Origin: Bacteroidales bacterium
GTDB lineage: Bacteria; Bacteroidota; Bacteroidia; Bacteroidales; UBA932
Length of the DNA stretch: 38,527 nt
Reading direction: 5' to 3'
Assembly (NCBI GenBank): GCA_017553545.1
Contig: JAFZKT010000073.1
Location: 1-38,527, forward strand
The notes under the pieces were generated by a model, which was given only the letters and a program-made list of their open reading frames with translations, was not told where the DNA came from and searched no databases. Numbering within the stretch: the first letter of the stretch is position 1; each line of letters begins with the position of its first letter. A program made the translations under genes and the position numbers. This document shows, in pieces, positions 7,073 to 15,351 of this stretch.

Positions 7073-7750
7073 TTATTTTAGCAGCTCCGGCCGCCTTTCA
7101 CGGGTGCGCCGGAGCGCCTCGTTATCCTGCCAGGCCCGGATGAGTTTGGGGTTGCCGCTCAGCAGCACGTCCGGCACCTTCCAGCCGTTGAATTCGGCGG
7201 GACGGGTGTAAACGGGAGGAGAAACCAGGCCGTCCTGGAAGGAATCGGAGAGGGCCGATGTCTCATCGCTCAGCACACCGGGCATCAGGCGGATGATGCT
7301 GTCGGCCAGAAGTGCCGCGGGAATCTCTCCGCCGCTCACTACGAAATCTCCCACGGAAATCTCCCTGGTGATGAGGTGCTCGCGGATTCGTTCGTCGATG
7401 CCTTTGTAGTGCCCGCAGAGAATGATGATGTTCTCCTTCAGGGAAAGCTCGTTGGCAATACCCTGGGTGAGGATTTCGCCGTCCGGGGCCATGTAGATAA
7501 CTTCGTCGTAGTGGCGCTGGGCCTTGAGCTCCTGAATGCAGTTGTAGACGGGCTCCACCATCATCACCATGCCGGCGTCGCCGCCGTAGGAATAGTCGTC
7601 CGTAGTCTGGCGCGGCCCCAGCCCATAGGGACGCAGGTCGTGCACGTGGATTTCCACCAGGCCCTTCTTCACGGCGCGGCCGGGAATGGAATGGGAGAGG
7701 GGACTGTCCAGCAATTCGGGGACAATGGTGATGATGTCTATTCTAAGCAT
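7073..7750 (-). CDS. trmD: tRNA (guanine-N1-)-methyltransferase
   Basis: Methylates G37 at N1 next to the anticodon of tRNAs using S-adenosylmethionine, preventing +1 frameshifting; essential in most bacteria. The 225-residue product begins MLRIDIITIVPELL and contains the knotted-fold motifs YGGDAGMVMMVEPV, GHYKGIDERI, and GDFVVSGGE, with the C-terminal helix LLSGNPKLIRAWQ. Full length for the family (225-250). ATG 7750 gives the usual family N-terminus; an in-frame TTG two codons earlier (7756) is possible. A -7 element lies 19 bp upstream. It is divergent from the DUF349 gene, not in the common rpsP-rimM-trmD-rplS operon. Confidence 0.95.
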   Translation of the reverse strand: MLRIDIITIVPELLDSPLSHSIPGRAVKKGLVEIHVHDLRPYGLGPRQTTDDYSYGGDAGMVMMVEPVYNCIQELKAQRHYDEVIYMAPDGEILTQGIANELSLKENIIILCGHYKGIDERIREHLITREISVGDFVVSGGEIPAALLADSIIRLMPGVLSDETSALSDSFQDGLVSPPVYTRPAEFNGWKVPDVLLSGNPKLIRAWQDNEALRRTRERRPELLK

Positions 7751-7769
7751 TTTCAATGGGTTTGTGCTG

Positions 7770-7777
7770 CAAAAATA
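7770..7777 (-). promoter_or_regulatory. -7 promoter element of trmD
   Basis: Reads TATTTTTG on the minus strand, matching TAnnTTTG, 19 bp from the trmD ATG. It shares an 88-bp divergent region with the promoter of the DUF349 gene. Confidence 0.55.
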
Positions 7778-7799
7778 GCTTTTTTTCGTGGAATATGCT

Positions 7800-7807
7800 T
7801 ATATTTG
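7800..7807 (+). promoter_or_regulatory. -7 promoter element of the DUF349-yidC unit
   Basis: TATATTTG, a match to TAnnTTTG, 31 bp before the ATG at 7839. No good TTTG box is seen 19-21 nt upstream. Longer reading frames starting at 7788 pass through this box and are not expected to be translated. Confidence 0.6.
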
Positions 7808-7838
7808 TAAGTTAAAGTTAAACCTAGAACAAACAACA

Positions 7839-9485
7839 ATGAGTGAAGAATTGAAGCCTGTGGCCGCCGAGCCAGTCGTAGAGCCCATCGTTGAGCCCGC
7901 AGTTGAGCCCGCCGCAGATGTAGCACAGAGCGCCCAGCCAGTGGCGCAGGAAGAAGTCAATCTGGCAGAGAAAACCCTGGCGGAACTTACAGCCCTTTTC
8001 CAGGAGCTGAAAGATGCCCCGGACAGCATGAAGCGTTCCAAGGAGGCCGATGCAATCAAGTCGGCTTTCTACAAGAAGCTTTCGAAGGAGAAGGCCGCGG
8101 CTGGCGAAGATGCCGCCGTGGATGAGCCCGACGAAAATACAGCATCGGAAGAAAGCACCGTTCCGCTCCAGAGCGGTCCGGTGAGCCCGTTCGCCGCCAT
8201 CGAGGCCGGTTTCAAGGCCCTGTATGTGGAATACAAGAAGGCCCGGGCAGAATATAATAAGGAACAGGACGCCCTCCGCGAAGAAAACCTGAAAGTCAAG
8301 CAGGCTATCATCGAGGAACTGAAAGCGCTGGTGGAAAACCCCGGCGACATGAAGGACGCTTTTCCCAAGTTCCGCGATATCCAGAACCGCTGGCGCGAGG
8401 CCGGTCCGGTCCCGCAGCAGAGTTTCCGCGACGTAAACGATACCTATCAGCTCCATATCACCAAGTTCTATGACCTGGTGGACATCAACCGCGAACTCAG
8501 GGATCTGGATTTCAAGAAGAACCTGGAAGCCAAGACCGCGTTCTGCGAGCAGGCTGAAGCCCTTGCAGAGGAAGAGGATGTGGTGGAAGCTTTCAAGGAA
8601 CTTCAGAAACTCCATGAGCAGTGGAAGGACCTGGGTCCCGTGGACAAAGAGCACCGGGAAAGCATCTGGGAGCGTTTCCGCGCCGCCACCTCGGTCATCA
8701 ACAAGCGTTACCAGGCCCATTTCGAGGGGATGAAGGCCCAGCAGCAGGAGAACCTCGCCGCCAAGGCCGCCCTCTGCGAAAAGGTGGAAGCCATTGCCGC
8801 GCAGGAGATTTCTTCATCGGCCCAGTGGAACAATCTGAGCAAGGAGATTGAGAAGATCCAGGCCGAATGGCGCAGCATCGGCTTTGCCACCCGCAAGGAC
8901 AATCAGAAGATCTATGAGCGTTTCCGCGCCGCCTGTGACAGATTCTTCGAGCGTAAGCGCGCCTCCTTCTCGGAGTTCAAGGATACGATGAACGAGAATC
9001 TGGCGAAGAAGATGGCCATCATCGAAGAGGCCGAATCCCTCTCCGGCAGCACGGACTGGAAGGCCACCGGAGACCGTCTCATCGAACTGCAGAAGCAGTG
9101 GAAGGAAATCGGCGCCGTGCCCCGCAAGAAGAGCGAGGTCATCTGGAAGCGTTTCCGCGCCGCCTGCGACGCCTTCTTTACGGCCCGCGCCCAAAACCGG
9201 CCGGAGCCCAAGCCCGCCCGTGCGCCCCGCAAAGCTGGGGAGCGTCCTGCCGGCCGCGGTGAGCGTCGTCCCGTTTCGGAAGTGGATCGCCTGAAAGAGC
9301 AGTACAATGCCCTGCAGCAGGAGATTCAGACCTATGAGAACAACATCGGCTTCTTCGGCCTTTCCAAGGGCGCGGAGAAACTGAAGGCCCAGATGCAGGA
9401 ACGCATCGACGCTGCCAAGGTTAAACTGGAAGACCTAAAAGCGCAGATTCGCGCCAAGCAGGCCGAAGAAAGCAAGGAGGACTAA
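7839..9485 (+). CDS. DUF349 repeat protein
   Basis: A 548-residue, highly charged, mostly helical cytoplasmic protein. The first about 110 residues are low-complexity with a VEP repeat (VEPIVEPAVEPAA). Then come at least four DUF349-type units, recognisable by W(K/R)E(A/I/L)GxV and (F/W)xRFRAA motifs: QNRWREAGPVPQ, HEQWKDLGPVDKEH, QAEWRSIGFATRKD, QKQWKEIGAVPRKK, each followed by FRAAT/FRAAC. After a basic Pro/Arg linker the C-terminus (about residues 480-548) is a predicted coiled coil. The function of DUF349 proteins is not established to my knowledge. ATG 7839 is chosen because it follows the promoter. Three bases separate it from yidC. Confidence 0.85.
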   Translation: MSEELKPVAAEPVVEPIVEPAVEPAADVAQSAQPVAQEEVNLAEKTLAELTALFQELKDAPDSMKRSKEADAIKSAFYKKLSKEKAAAGEDAAVDEPDENTASEESTVPLQSGPVSPFAAIEAGFKALYVEYKKARAEYNKEQDALREENLKVKQAIIEELKALVENPGDMKDAFPKFRDIQNRWREAGPVPQQSFRDVNDTYQLHITKFYDLVDINRELRDLDFKKNLEAKTAFCEQAEALAEEEDVVEAFKELQKLHEQWKDLGPVDKEHRESIWERFRAATSVINKRYQAHFEGMKAQQQENLAAKAALCEKVEAIAAQEISSSAQWNNLSKEIEKIQAEWRSIGFATRKDNQKIYERFRAACDRFFERKRASFSEFKDTMNENLAKKMAIIEEAESLSGSTDWKATGDRLIELQKQWKEIGAVPRKKSEVIWKRFRAACDAFFTARAQNRPEPKPARAPRKAGERPAGRGERRPVSEVDRLKEQYNALQQEIQTYENNIGFFGLSKGAEKLKAQMQERIDAAKVKLEDLKAQIRAKQAEESKED

Positions 9486-9488
9486 GCG

Positions 9489-11357
9489 ATGGATAAGAAA
9501 TCAGTTATCGGCTTTGTTCTCATCTTTGTCATCATGATAGTCTTTTTCGGCTATCAGAGCAGACAGGTAAAAAAGCAGCAGGAAGCGGAAGCCAAGGCCG
9601 CACGCGAACAGTTTGTTGCGGACACCATCAAGCGGGCTCAAGGGGATACCCTGGACGTGAACGAAGCCCAGGAGGCTGTCTCACAACAGGAAGCCCAGAC
9701 TGCCGTCCCCTCTGAAGATGCCTCTTCACAGGCCATCGCCCCCGAGTCCGTCGCCCGTGATACGGTGGAGGCCCAGATTGTCACGCTCTCCAACGAGAAA
9801 CTGGAAGTGCGTTTCACCACCAAAGGCGCGCAACCCTATTCTGCGCTGATTAAGGATTATCTCACCTACTCGAAGGATTCGCTGTTCCTCCTTCAGCCGG
9901 GAAAAACGCAGCTGGGTTTCACTATCTTTGCTCAGACAGCTGTAGATACCAGAATGATGGATTTCCAGGTGGAGGAAACAACGGACAGTACCGTTGTGAT
10001 GCGTGCTCCTTACGGTGCGGGCTTTATCGAGCAGCGCTATGCCATCCAGCCGGATTCTTATTCGGTTAACCAGACACTGTCCCTGGTGGGATTGGGAGAT
10101 GCGATCAAGCGTGATCCTCATGTCGGTGTGGAATTCGACGCCACGCTTCCGCGGATGGAAAAGGGCTATAGGAACGAAACGCAGTATTCCCGGCTGAACT
10201 ATTATTTCCCGGAAGACAACAAGCCGGGCAACATCGGGAATGGCCGGAACGGAAGTGAGCGTTTCCCCGTCCCCATCGAATGGTTCGCCTTCCAGCAGCA
10301 GTTCTTCAGCGCTATCATGCGTGCGCCGGAAAAGTTCAGTTCCGCCGAAAACTTCAGCATCGAGTTCCTGCCCAAAGGCGACAAAGACCTGATGCATTGC
10401 AATGCCCAGCTGAAGGTGGACCTCAATACTGAGAAAACGGAGAGAGTCGATGTCCAGTTCGAATACTACTTCGGCCCCAACGACTATAAGGGTCTGAAGG
10501 CCTATGGACACGCTTATGAGAAGGTGATTCCGTTGGGCGGTAAGATCATCGGCATATTCACCAAGTGGGTTATCATTCCGCTGTTCGACTGGCTCCACCG
10601 CTTTATCTCCAACTTCGGCATCATTATTCTCTTGATGACCATCTTCATCAAGATCGTGGTGCTGCCGCTGGCCTATAAGAGCTATTCTTCATCGGCCAAG
10701 ATGCAGGCGTTACGCCCGTTCATGGAGAAGATCAACGAGAAGTATCCCAAGCAGGAGGATGCGATGAAGAAGCAGCAGGAGACGATGGCCCTGTACAAGC
10801 GGGCGGGCGTCTCGCCCATGGGCGGCTGCCTGCCGATGCTTCTGCAGATGCCCATCCTGTGGGCCATGTTCCGCTTCTTCCCGGCATCCATCGAACTGCG
10901 TCAGCAGCCGTTCCTGTGGGCCGAGGACCTGAGCGCCTACGATGATGTCATCCACTGGGACTTCAGCATCCTGGGGATGAATCACATCTCGCTATTTGCC
11001 CTCCTGATGGCGGTTTCCATGTTCTTCTACTCGAAGATCATGCAGAACCAGACGGCGGGGAACGACCCTAACGGCAAGATGATGAAGACGATGAGCCTGT
11101 ATATCATGCCCATCATGATGTTCTTCATCTGTAACAACCTCTCCGCGGGTCTCAGCTATTACTATCTGCTGAGCAACCTCATCACCATGCTGGAGACTTG
11201 GATCATCCGCAAATGGGTGGTGGATCCGGAAAAAGTGGTGGCCAGAGTGAAGGAGTCGGAAAACAAGCCCATCCCTAAGAGCAAGTGGCAGCAGCGTCTG
11301 GAAGAAGCCCAGAAAATGCAGCGCCAGATGCAGAACCAGAAACAGAAACGCAAGTAA
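9489..11357 (+). CDS. yidC: Membrane protein insertase YidC
   Basis: Inserts and folds inner-membrane proteins with or without SecYEG. The 622-residue protein has an N-terminal membrane anchor (about 5-22), a large periplasmic beta domain (about 80-350) as in Gram-negative YidC, then the conserved core: helix SNFGIIILLMTIFIKIVVLPL, the coiled-coil cytoplasmic loop with KYPKQEDAMKKQQETMALYK, GGCLPMLLQMPILWAMF, and closing helices near MGLS-type MPIMMFFICNNLSAGLSYYY (written here in part). The C-terminus is basic (QRQMQNQKQKRK), as in ribosome-binding tails. It is three bases after the DUF349 gene, so the two are probably cotranscribed. Confidence 0.96.
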   Translation: MDKKSVIGFVLIFVIMIVFFGYQSRQVKKQQEAEAKAAREQFVADTIKRAQGDTLDVNEAQEAVSQQEAQTAVPSEDASSQAIAPESVARDTVEAQIVTLSNEKLEVRFTTKGAQPYSALIKDYLTYSKDSLFLLQPGKTQLGFTIFAQTAVDTRMMDFQVEETTDSTVVMRAPYGAGFIEQRYAIQPDSYSVNQTLSLVGLGDAIKRDPHVGVEFDATLPRMEKGYRNETQYSRLNYYFPEDNKPGNIGNGRNGSERFPVPIEWFAFQQQFFSAIMRAPEKFSSAENFSIEFLPKGDKDLMHCNAQLKVDLNTEKTERVDVQFEYYFGPNDYKGLKAYGHAYEKVIPLGGKIIGIFTKWVIIPLFDWLHRFISNFGIIILLMTIFIKIVVLPLAYKSYSSSAKMQALRPFMEKINEKYPKQEDAMKKQQETMALYKRAGVSPMGGCLPMLLQMPILWAMFRFFPASIELRQQPFLWAEDLSAYDDVIHWDFSILGMNHISLFALLMAVSMFFYSKIMQNQTAGNDPNGKMMKTMSLYIMPIMMFFICNNLSAGLSYYYLLSNLITMLETWIIRKWVVDPEKVVARVKESENKPIPKSKWQQRLEEAQKMQRQMQNQKQKRK

Positions 11358-11379
11358 ACGTTATTCCTGGCTCTCCCTT

Positions 11380-11405
11380 GTCATTCCGAGCGAAGCGAAG
11401 AATCT
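11380..11405 (+). repeat. Dispersed-repeat-like 26-mer containing CGAGCGAAGCGAAG
   Basis: The stretch between yidC and yggS reads GTCATTCCGAGCGAAGCG and continues AAGAATCT. I recognise this word as a widely dispersed intergenic repeat in Bacteroidota and some other phyla; its role is unknown. It ends one base before the yggS ATG, so it would form the 5' leader of that mRNA. Only one copy is seen in this window. Confidence 0.5.
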
Positions 11406-11406
11406 C

Positions 11407-12186
11407 ATGATTGCAGATAATCTGCATACTATCCTGTCGAAACTGCCATCAGGGGTGTCCCTGGTGGCTGTTTCCAAATTTCATCCTATAGCAGCGCTGA
11501 TGGAGGCCTATGACGCCGGTCAGCGCATCTTCGCGGAAAGCCGTCCGCAGGAGCTGGCAGCCAAGGTGCCGAAGATGCCCGCCGACGTGCAGTGGCATTT
11601 CATCGGCCATCTCCAGACCAATAAGCTCAAGCTGGTCCTGCCGCACGTCACGCTGGTCCAGTCCGTGGATTCCCTGCATCTGATGGAAGCTATCTCCGCC
11701 TGGGCCGTTGCCAATAATCGCACTGTGGATGTCCTTCTGGAACTCCACCTGGGAGCCGAAGAAACCAAACAGGGTTTCTCCGAGGAGGAAATTATGCAAA
11801 TAGTCTGCGGGAAGGTAGTTTTGTCGCAAACCGTCGCTTCGCGACCCCTCCCAGACTGTCGTCGGGCAAGCCCGACTCCCGTGGGCCCCTCCCCCTTATC
11901 CGGCCGGGGGTGGCCAGAGGTTTGCGAAAAACTACGCTTCCCTCCGACTATTCCGGGTATCCGCCTCCGCGGCCTGATGGGCATGGCGACAAACACCGAG
12001 GATATGGCGGTGGTGGAAAGGGATTTCGAACGGATAGAGGGGCTGTTTAAGCGGATGCAGGCGATGAATCTGCCGGACTTTGACATCTTATCTATCGGGA
12101 TGTCCGGGGACTGGCCGGTAGCTGTGAAGCACGGCGCCACGATGGTCCGTATCGGCACCGATATCTTTGGCCCCAGAGAGTACTGA
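11407..12186 (+). CDS. YggS/PROSC family PLP-binding protein with an in-frame palindromic insertion
   Basis: Pyridoxal-5'-phosphate homeostasis protein. Of 259 residues, LVAVSKFHP carries the PLP lysine (Lys24); WHFIGHLQTNK, LRGLMGMATNTED, LSIGMSGDWPVAVKHGATMVRIG and the end IFGPREY are family hallmarks (the third hallmark is two adjacent motifs). Residues about 135-179 are foreign to the family: a Pro/Arg/Ser-rich stretch encoded by the palindromic element at 11810-11941. Without it the protein is 215 residues, close to the usual 215-235. The insertion is 132 bp (44 codons), keeps the frame, has no stop, and lies between the QGFSEEE helix and the GLMGM strand. Whether the protein is functional is unknown. 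Confidence 0.85.
   Translation: MIADNLHTILSKLPSGVSLVAVSKFHPIAALMEAYDAGQRIFAESRPQELAAKVPKMPADVQWHFIGHLQTNKLKLVLPHVTLVQSVDSLHLMEAISAWAVANNRTVDVLLELHLGAEETKQGFSEEEIMQIVCGKVVLSQTVASRPLPDCRRASPTPVGPSPLSGRGWPEVCEKLRFPPTIPGIRLRGLMGMATNTEDMAVVERDFERIEGLFKRMQAMNLPDFDILSIGMSGDWPVAVKHGATMVRIGTDIFGPREY
11810..11941 (+). repeat. Palindromic multi-hairpin element inserted inside yggS
   Basis: The ends, 11810-11832 and 11919-11941, are reverse complements over 22-23 bases with two single-base indels (outer word GGAAG, inner word CGCAAACC). Between them lie GTCGC-TTC-GCGAC (11833-11845), GTCGGG-CAAG-CCCGAC (11861-11876) and a GGCC...GGGGGTGGCC stem (11884-11915). The order CCTCCCA, short spacer, 6-bp hairpin, five bases, GGGCCCCTCCC is the same as in the element at 20350-20524, so they belong to one family. 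It is 132 bp, a multiple of three, and is open in the yggS frame. Confidence 0.8.
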
Positions 12187-12280
12187 CCATCTTAAGCAGG
12201 TTTTCATGTTTTACGTGCTTAAGATTGTCAGCTGATACCATCTTAAGCATTTTTTCTAGAGTATTGTGCGTAAGATGGTC
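12185..12280. repeat. Two tandem stem-loops with CATCTTAAGCA arms
   Basis: Unit 1: GACCATCTTAAGCA (12185-12198) faces TGCTTAAGATTGTC (12216-12229), one mismatch over 14 pairs, loop 17 nt. Unit 2: ACCATCTTAAGCA (12237-12249) faces TGCGTAAGATGGT (12267-12279), one mismatch, loop 17 nt. The units repeat at 51 bp; arms are conserved, loops are not. They fill the gap between the convergent yggS and AlkZ-like genes, and unit 1 overlaps the yggS stop codon. They could act as a two-way terminator (a T6 run follows one arm) or be a mobile hairpin repeat. Confidence 0.75.
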
Positions 12281-12286
12281 AAGCCA

Positions 12287-13009
12287 TCAATTCAGTAGTT
12301 TGGTGATTTGGTCATCCGTGGCATTGGGAGCAATGCTGCGGATGTGCTCTTTCAGGAATGAAAGAGATTCGGAAGGGGAGTGATTGGTTTGGAGCGAGCT
12401 GCCCCCATGGGCCTCGAAGCCTGCGAAGAAGGGGGCTGCATTGTTGTCGAAGAGGTCCTCCGGACGACAGAAGGAAGAGTATTGCCAGCCGTTGTATTGG
12501 AGGTTAGGACCGCGGTACACGCGGATAATGTCGCCGGTAACCACGCGGCATTGCATCATCAGGCGACACATCAGGGCGTCAGCGGCGCCTTTTTTGATGC
12601 CCAGCAGGCCACGCGTTTCCTTGATGCCGATGCTGCCGTTCAGCTGAAGATAATCTAGAACCTGCTGCTGGGCGTTGTCTGGGGCGTATTTGGGCAAGCT
12701 GCGGCGGTAGTTCATCAATTCGCGGTACCATTCCACGGTGGCAAAGGCGGCCTTTCCGCCCCAGAGGAATTTGCCATAGGCAATCTCACCGCTTTGCACA
12801 CAGTCTATTTTCCAGTCCCAGGGGGTGAAGGAGAGATCATCCTGCGAGTCGAACCAGTTGTCGGCCGATGTCATCTCTTCGATGGAATACCCTGGGATGG
12901 GGTTGGCAAAGAAGGGGACGATGCCCAGTTCTAGCACCGTCCCAATCATTGTCTCGGGACTGACCACCCGCGCGGGGAGGCCGTTCCCCATCTTTTTCTC
13001 GAACGACAT
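12287..13009 (-). CDS. AlkZ-related protein (winged-helix type)
   Basis: A 240-residue cytoplasmic protein without signal or membrane segments. The stretch WDWKIDCVQSGEIAYGKF followed by AAFATVEWYRELMNYRR (residues about 68-103) matches what I know of proteins annotated AlkZ-related in Bacteroidota and Firmicutes, which share fold elements with the winged-helix DNA glycosylase AlkZ. The middle part (about 112-165, SIGIKETRGLLGIKKGAADALMCRLM written in part) looks like a winged helix. Catalytic activity on DNA is not established for the family. Its promoter is not clear; a hairpin-rich 113-bp gap separates it from the V-ATPase operon, so read-through from that operon is possible. Confidence 0.6.
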   Translation of the reverse strand: MSFEKKMGNGLPARVVSPETMIGTVLELGIVPFFANPIPGYSIEEMTSADNWFDSQDDLSFTPWDWKIDCVQSGEIAYGKFLWGGKAAFATVEWYRELMNYRRSLPKYAPDNAQQQVLDYLQLNGSIGIKETRGLLGIKKGAADALMCRLMMQCRVVTGDIIRVYRGPNLQYNGWQYSSFCRPEDLFDNNAAPFFAGFEAHGGSSLQTNHSPSESLSFLKEHIRSIAPNATDDQITKLLN

Positions 13010-13028
13010 ACGCTATCGCACTATTACC

Positions 13029-13072
13029 CGCCATCAGGCGGGCGGCCGGGCCGTGTTTTTGCAACCAAAAAC
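13029..13072 (-). repeat. Two stem-loops upstream of the AlkZ-like gene
   Basis: CCCGCC-ATCA-GGCGGG and CCG(TG)TTTTTG-CAAC-CAAAAACGG lie in the 113-bp gap between the V-ATPase K gene and the AlkZ-like gene. The second has five A/T pairs next to its G/C pairs and could contribute to termination of the V-ATPase transcript. No convincing TAnnTTTG box is seen in the gap. Confidence 0.5.
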
Positions 13073-13102
13073 GGAAAGGCGAAAAGGCCGCAGGGGTGTA
13101 TG

Positions 13103-13119
13103 AGGGGGCGGAGCCCCCT
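13103..13119 (-). terminator. Stem-loop after the V-ATPase operon
   Basis: On the minus strand, AGGGGGC-TCC-GCCCCCT begins four bases after the stop codon of the K subunit gene. The stem is GC-rich and perfect (7 pairs), but no T tract follows, so it may be a transcript 3' end or a processing barrier rather than a classical terminator. Confidence 0.5.
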
Positions 13120-13122
13120 GTA

Positions 13123-13563
<441 letters not shown>

Positions 13564-13566
13564 TTA

Positions 13567-15351
13567 TTATTGTTTCTTTAGCGGGTTAAAGGTTCTGCCG
13601 CCGGCTTCATACCCGGAATTCTTGAAGAACTCCAGGAAGTTCAGACGCAGCGGGTGAACGAAGGCGCCCAGCGCGCACATCGCGATATTGAGGGTATGGC
13701 CGATGACCACCAGCAGGATGAACGGAATCCAGAGCGGAAGGACGGAACCGTCGCCCAGTACCATGGCTCCCATGTCGTTGAAGGCCATGCCAAGCATGCC
13801 GCCGGCAAGACCCAGGGCGTACAGACGCAGGTAGCTGAGGACGTCGCCCATCAGACCGGTAATCATATTGTAGGTGTCCCACAGGCCCATGCCGATGTTG
13901 GCGAACTTGTTGCGCTTGGGGTCGTTGAATACAAAGATGCCCAGGGCGCTTATAACGCCGAGGCCAATTACAATCCATTTGGTGATGGCTTCGTTCAGCA
14001 CGCCGGCGAGGGCGAAAGCGGCAACCGCGACACCGCCCACGATGAGCAGCGTCCAGCCCCAGGTGCCCAGGGATGCGAAGAAGCCTTTGGTCTTTGTCTG
14101 GTGGATGGTTTTCACCACCATAGCCAGGCAGATGTGGAGAATGCCCACTGCCAGCGCCAGAATCATGGTGGCGTCGTTGCCGGCTATCTGTGCGGGCAGG
14201 AAAATGCCCTTGATGGGTTCAAAGACGCTCCACTGCGAAATGTCCATGGAGAAGAAGGTGTGGAACAGGAAGCCGATGACAACCGTTGCGCCGCCCAGAA
14301 TCATCACCAGCGGTGCCATGTCCTTGAAGGAAGGTACCTTCTTCAGCAGGCTGCCCGCCAGGAGCAGCACCAGTCCATATCCTGCGTCGCCCATACAGAA
14401 GGCGAAGAACAGCAGGAAGAAGATGCTGATGAAGGGCGTGGGGTCGAAGCCGTCGTAGGCCGGGCGGCCGTACATGTCCGTAAGTGTTTCAAATTGACGG
14501 ACAAACCAGTTGTTCTTGAAACTGATGGGAGGATTGTCTTCCACCACGGCGGCATCCTTCAGATAGAATACGCCGGCGGCGTCCAGGGCCGATGTCACCT
14601 CCGCGTCTTTCTCCGTGGGAGCGTAGCCCACCAGGGTGACGATGGTGTCTTCGGCCGCAGGAACGGCGGCTGCGCCGGCAAGGTGCAGATCCAGTTTGGC
14701 GTAGTCTTCCGCCTTGCGCTCTTCAAGTTCCGCCATGCGCTCACGGGCGCCCGCCAGACGGCTGAGGACCGTCTGGAAGTGATGCTCGTGTTCCTTGAGT
14801 TCTTTCTCCTTTTCGGTGATATCCGCTTCCGGAATGGCGATTTCGCCGGGAAGGGCATCATCGCCCGCCACAACGAACCAGGTCTTGCTTTTTTCGGCCT
14901 GGATGACGGAGAGGGCGTATTCGCCTGCCCATTCGGGCTTGAAGGCTTTGGTGGAGAGGACGTGGAAGTGGATGGGCGCGCCGGCTTCTTTCAGGGTTTG
15001 CAGAAGTTCGGGGTTGAACTGCCCCCATACGCGAAGGGACTCTACATCTTTGCGAAGCGCCTTTATGTCATTGCTGTCGTCGGCGTAGCGCATCAGCATC
15101 CCGCCGGCAAGGCGGACGATGTCGCCGTCAATGGCCTCCGGCACTGTTCCTTCGGGGATTTCAACCCCCTGCAGGCCGTGAATGAGGCCGTCCAGAAGCT
15201 CAATGTCGGCCACCAGTTCCTCCGAGGTGGCGTCAATGGGTTTGGCACTGCGGGTGATATCCACCAGGCCAATCTCCTGGAGACGCTCCAGAAGGTCGTT
15301 CTGTGTTCCGTTAAGCAGGATGAAGGAGTATTTGGTCATGGAGGCTATCAT
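13567..15351 (-). CDS. atpI: V-type ATP synthase subunit I (stator a-type)
   Basis: Stator and ion-channel subunit, 594 residues. The N-terminal half (about 1-330) is soluble and coiled-coil, with LEELEERK-like repeats; the C-terminal half has about seven or eight membrane helices, including FFLLFFAFCMGDAGYGLVLL, the family's FxxMxGDxGYG signature, and LSYLRLYALGLAGGMLG, with the essential Arg next to the rotor. Its ATG overlaps the stop codon of subunit D as ATGA. The length is slightly short for the family (about 600-660) but complete. Confidence 0.93.
   Translation of the reverse strand: MIASMTKYSFILLNGTQNDLLERLQEIGLVDITRSAKPIDATSEELVADIELLDGLIHGLQGVEIPEGTVPEAIDGDIVRLAGGMLMRYADDSNDIKALRKDVESLRVWGQFNPELLQTLKEAGAPIHFHVLSTKAFKPEWAGEYALSVIQAEKSKTWFVVAGDDALPGEIAIPEADITEKEKELKEHEHHFQTVLSRLAGARERMAELEERKAEDYAKLDLHLAGAAAVPAAEDTIVTLVGYAPTEKDAEVTSALDAAGVFYLKDAAVVEDNPPISFKNNWFVRQFETLTDMYGRPAYDGFDPTPFISIFFLLFFAFCMGDAGYGLVLLLAGSLLKKVPSFKDMAPLVMILGGATVVIGFLFHTFFSMDISQWSVFEPIKGIFLPAQIAGNDATMILALAVGILHICLAMVVKTIHQTKTKGFFASLGTWGWTLLIVGGVAVAAFALAGVLNEAITKWIVIGLGVISALGIFVFNDPKRNKFANIGMGLWDTYNMITGLMGDVLSYLRLYALGLAGGMLGMAFNDMGAMVLGDGSVLPLWIPFILLVVIGHTLNIAMCALGAFVHPLRLNFLEFFKNSGYEAGGRTFNPLKKQ

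Noticed and set aside
11810..11941. Hairpin-rich element considered as a retron or group II intron remnant
   Set aside because: No reverse transcriptase, no conserved intron domain V, and the reading frame stays open through it.
12185..12280. Tandem repeats considered as a CRISPR array
   Set aside because: Only two units, palindromic arms, no spacer-like regularity and no cas genes in the window.
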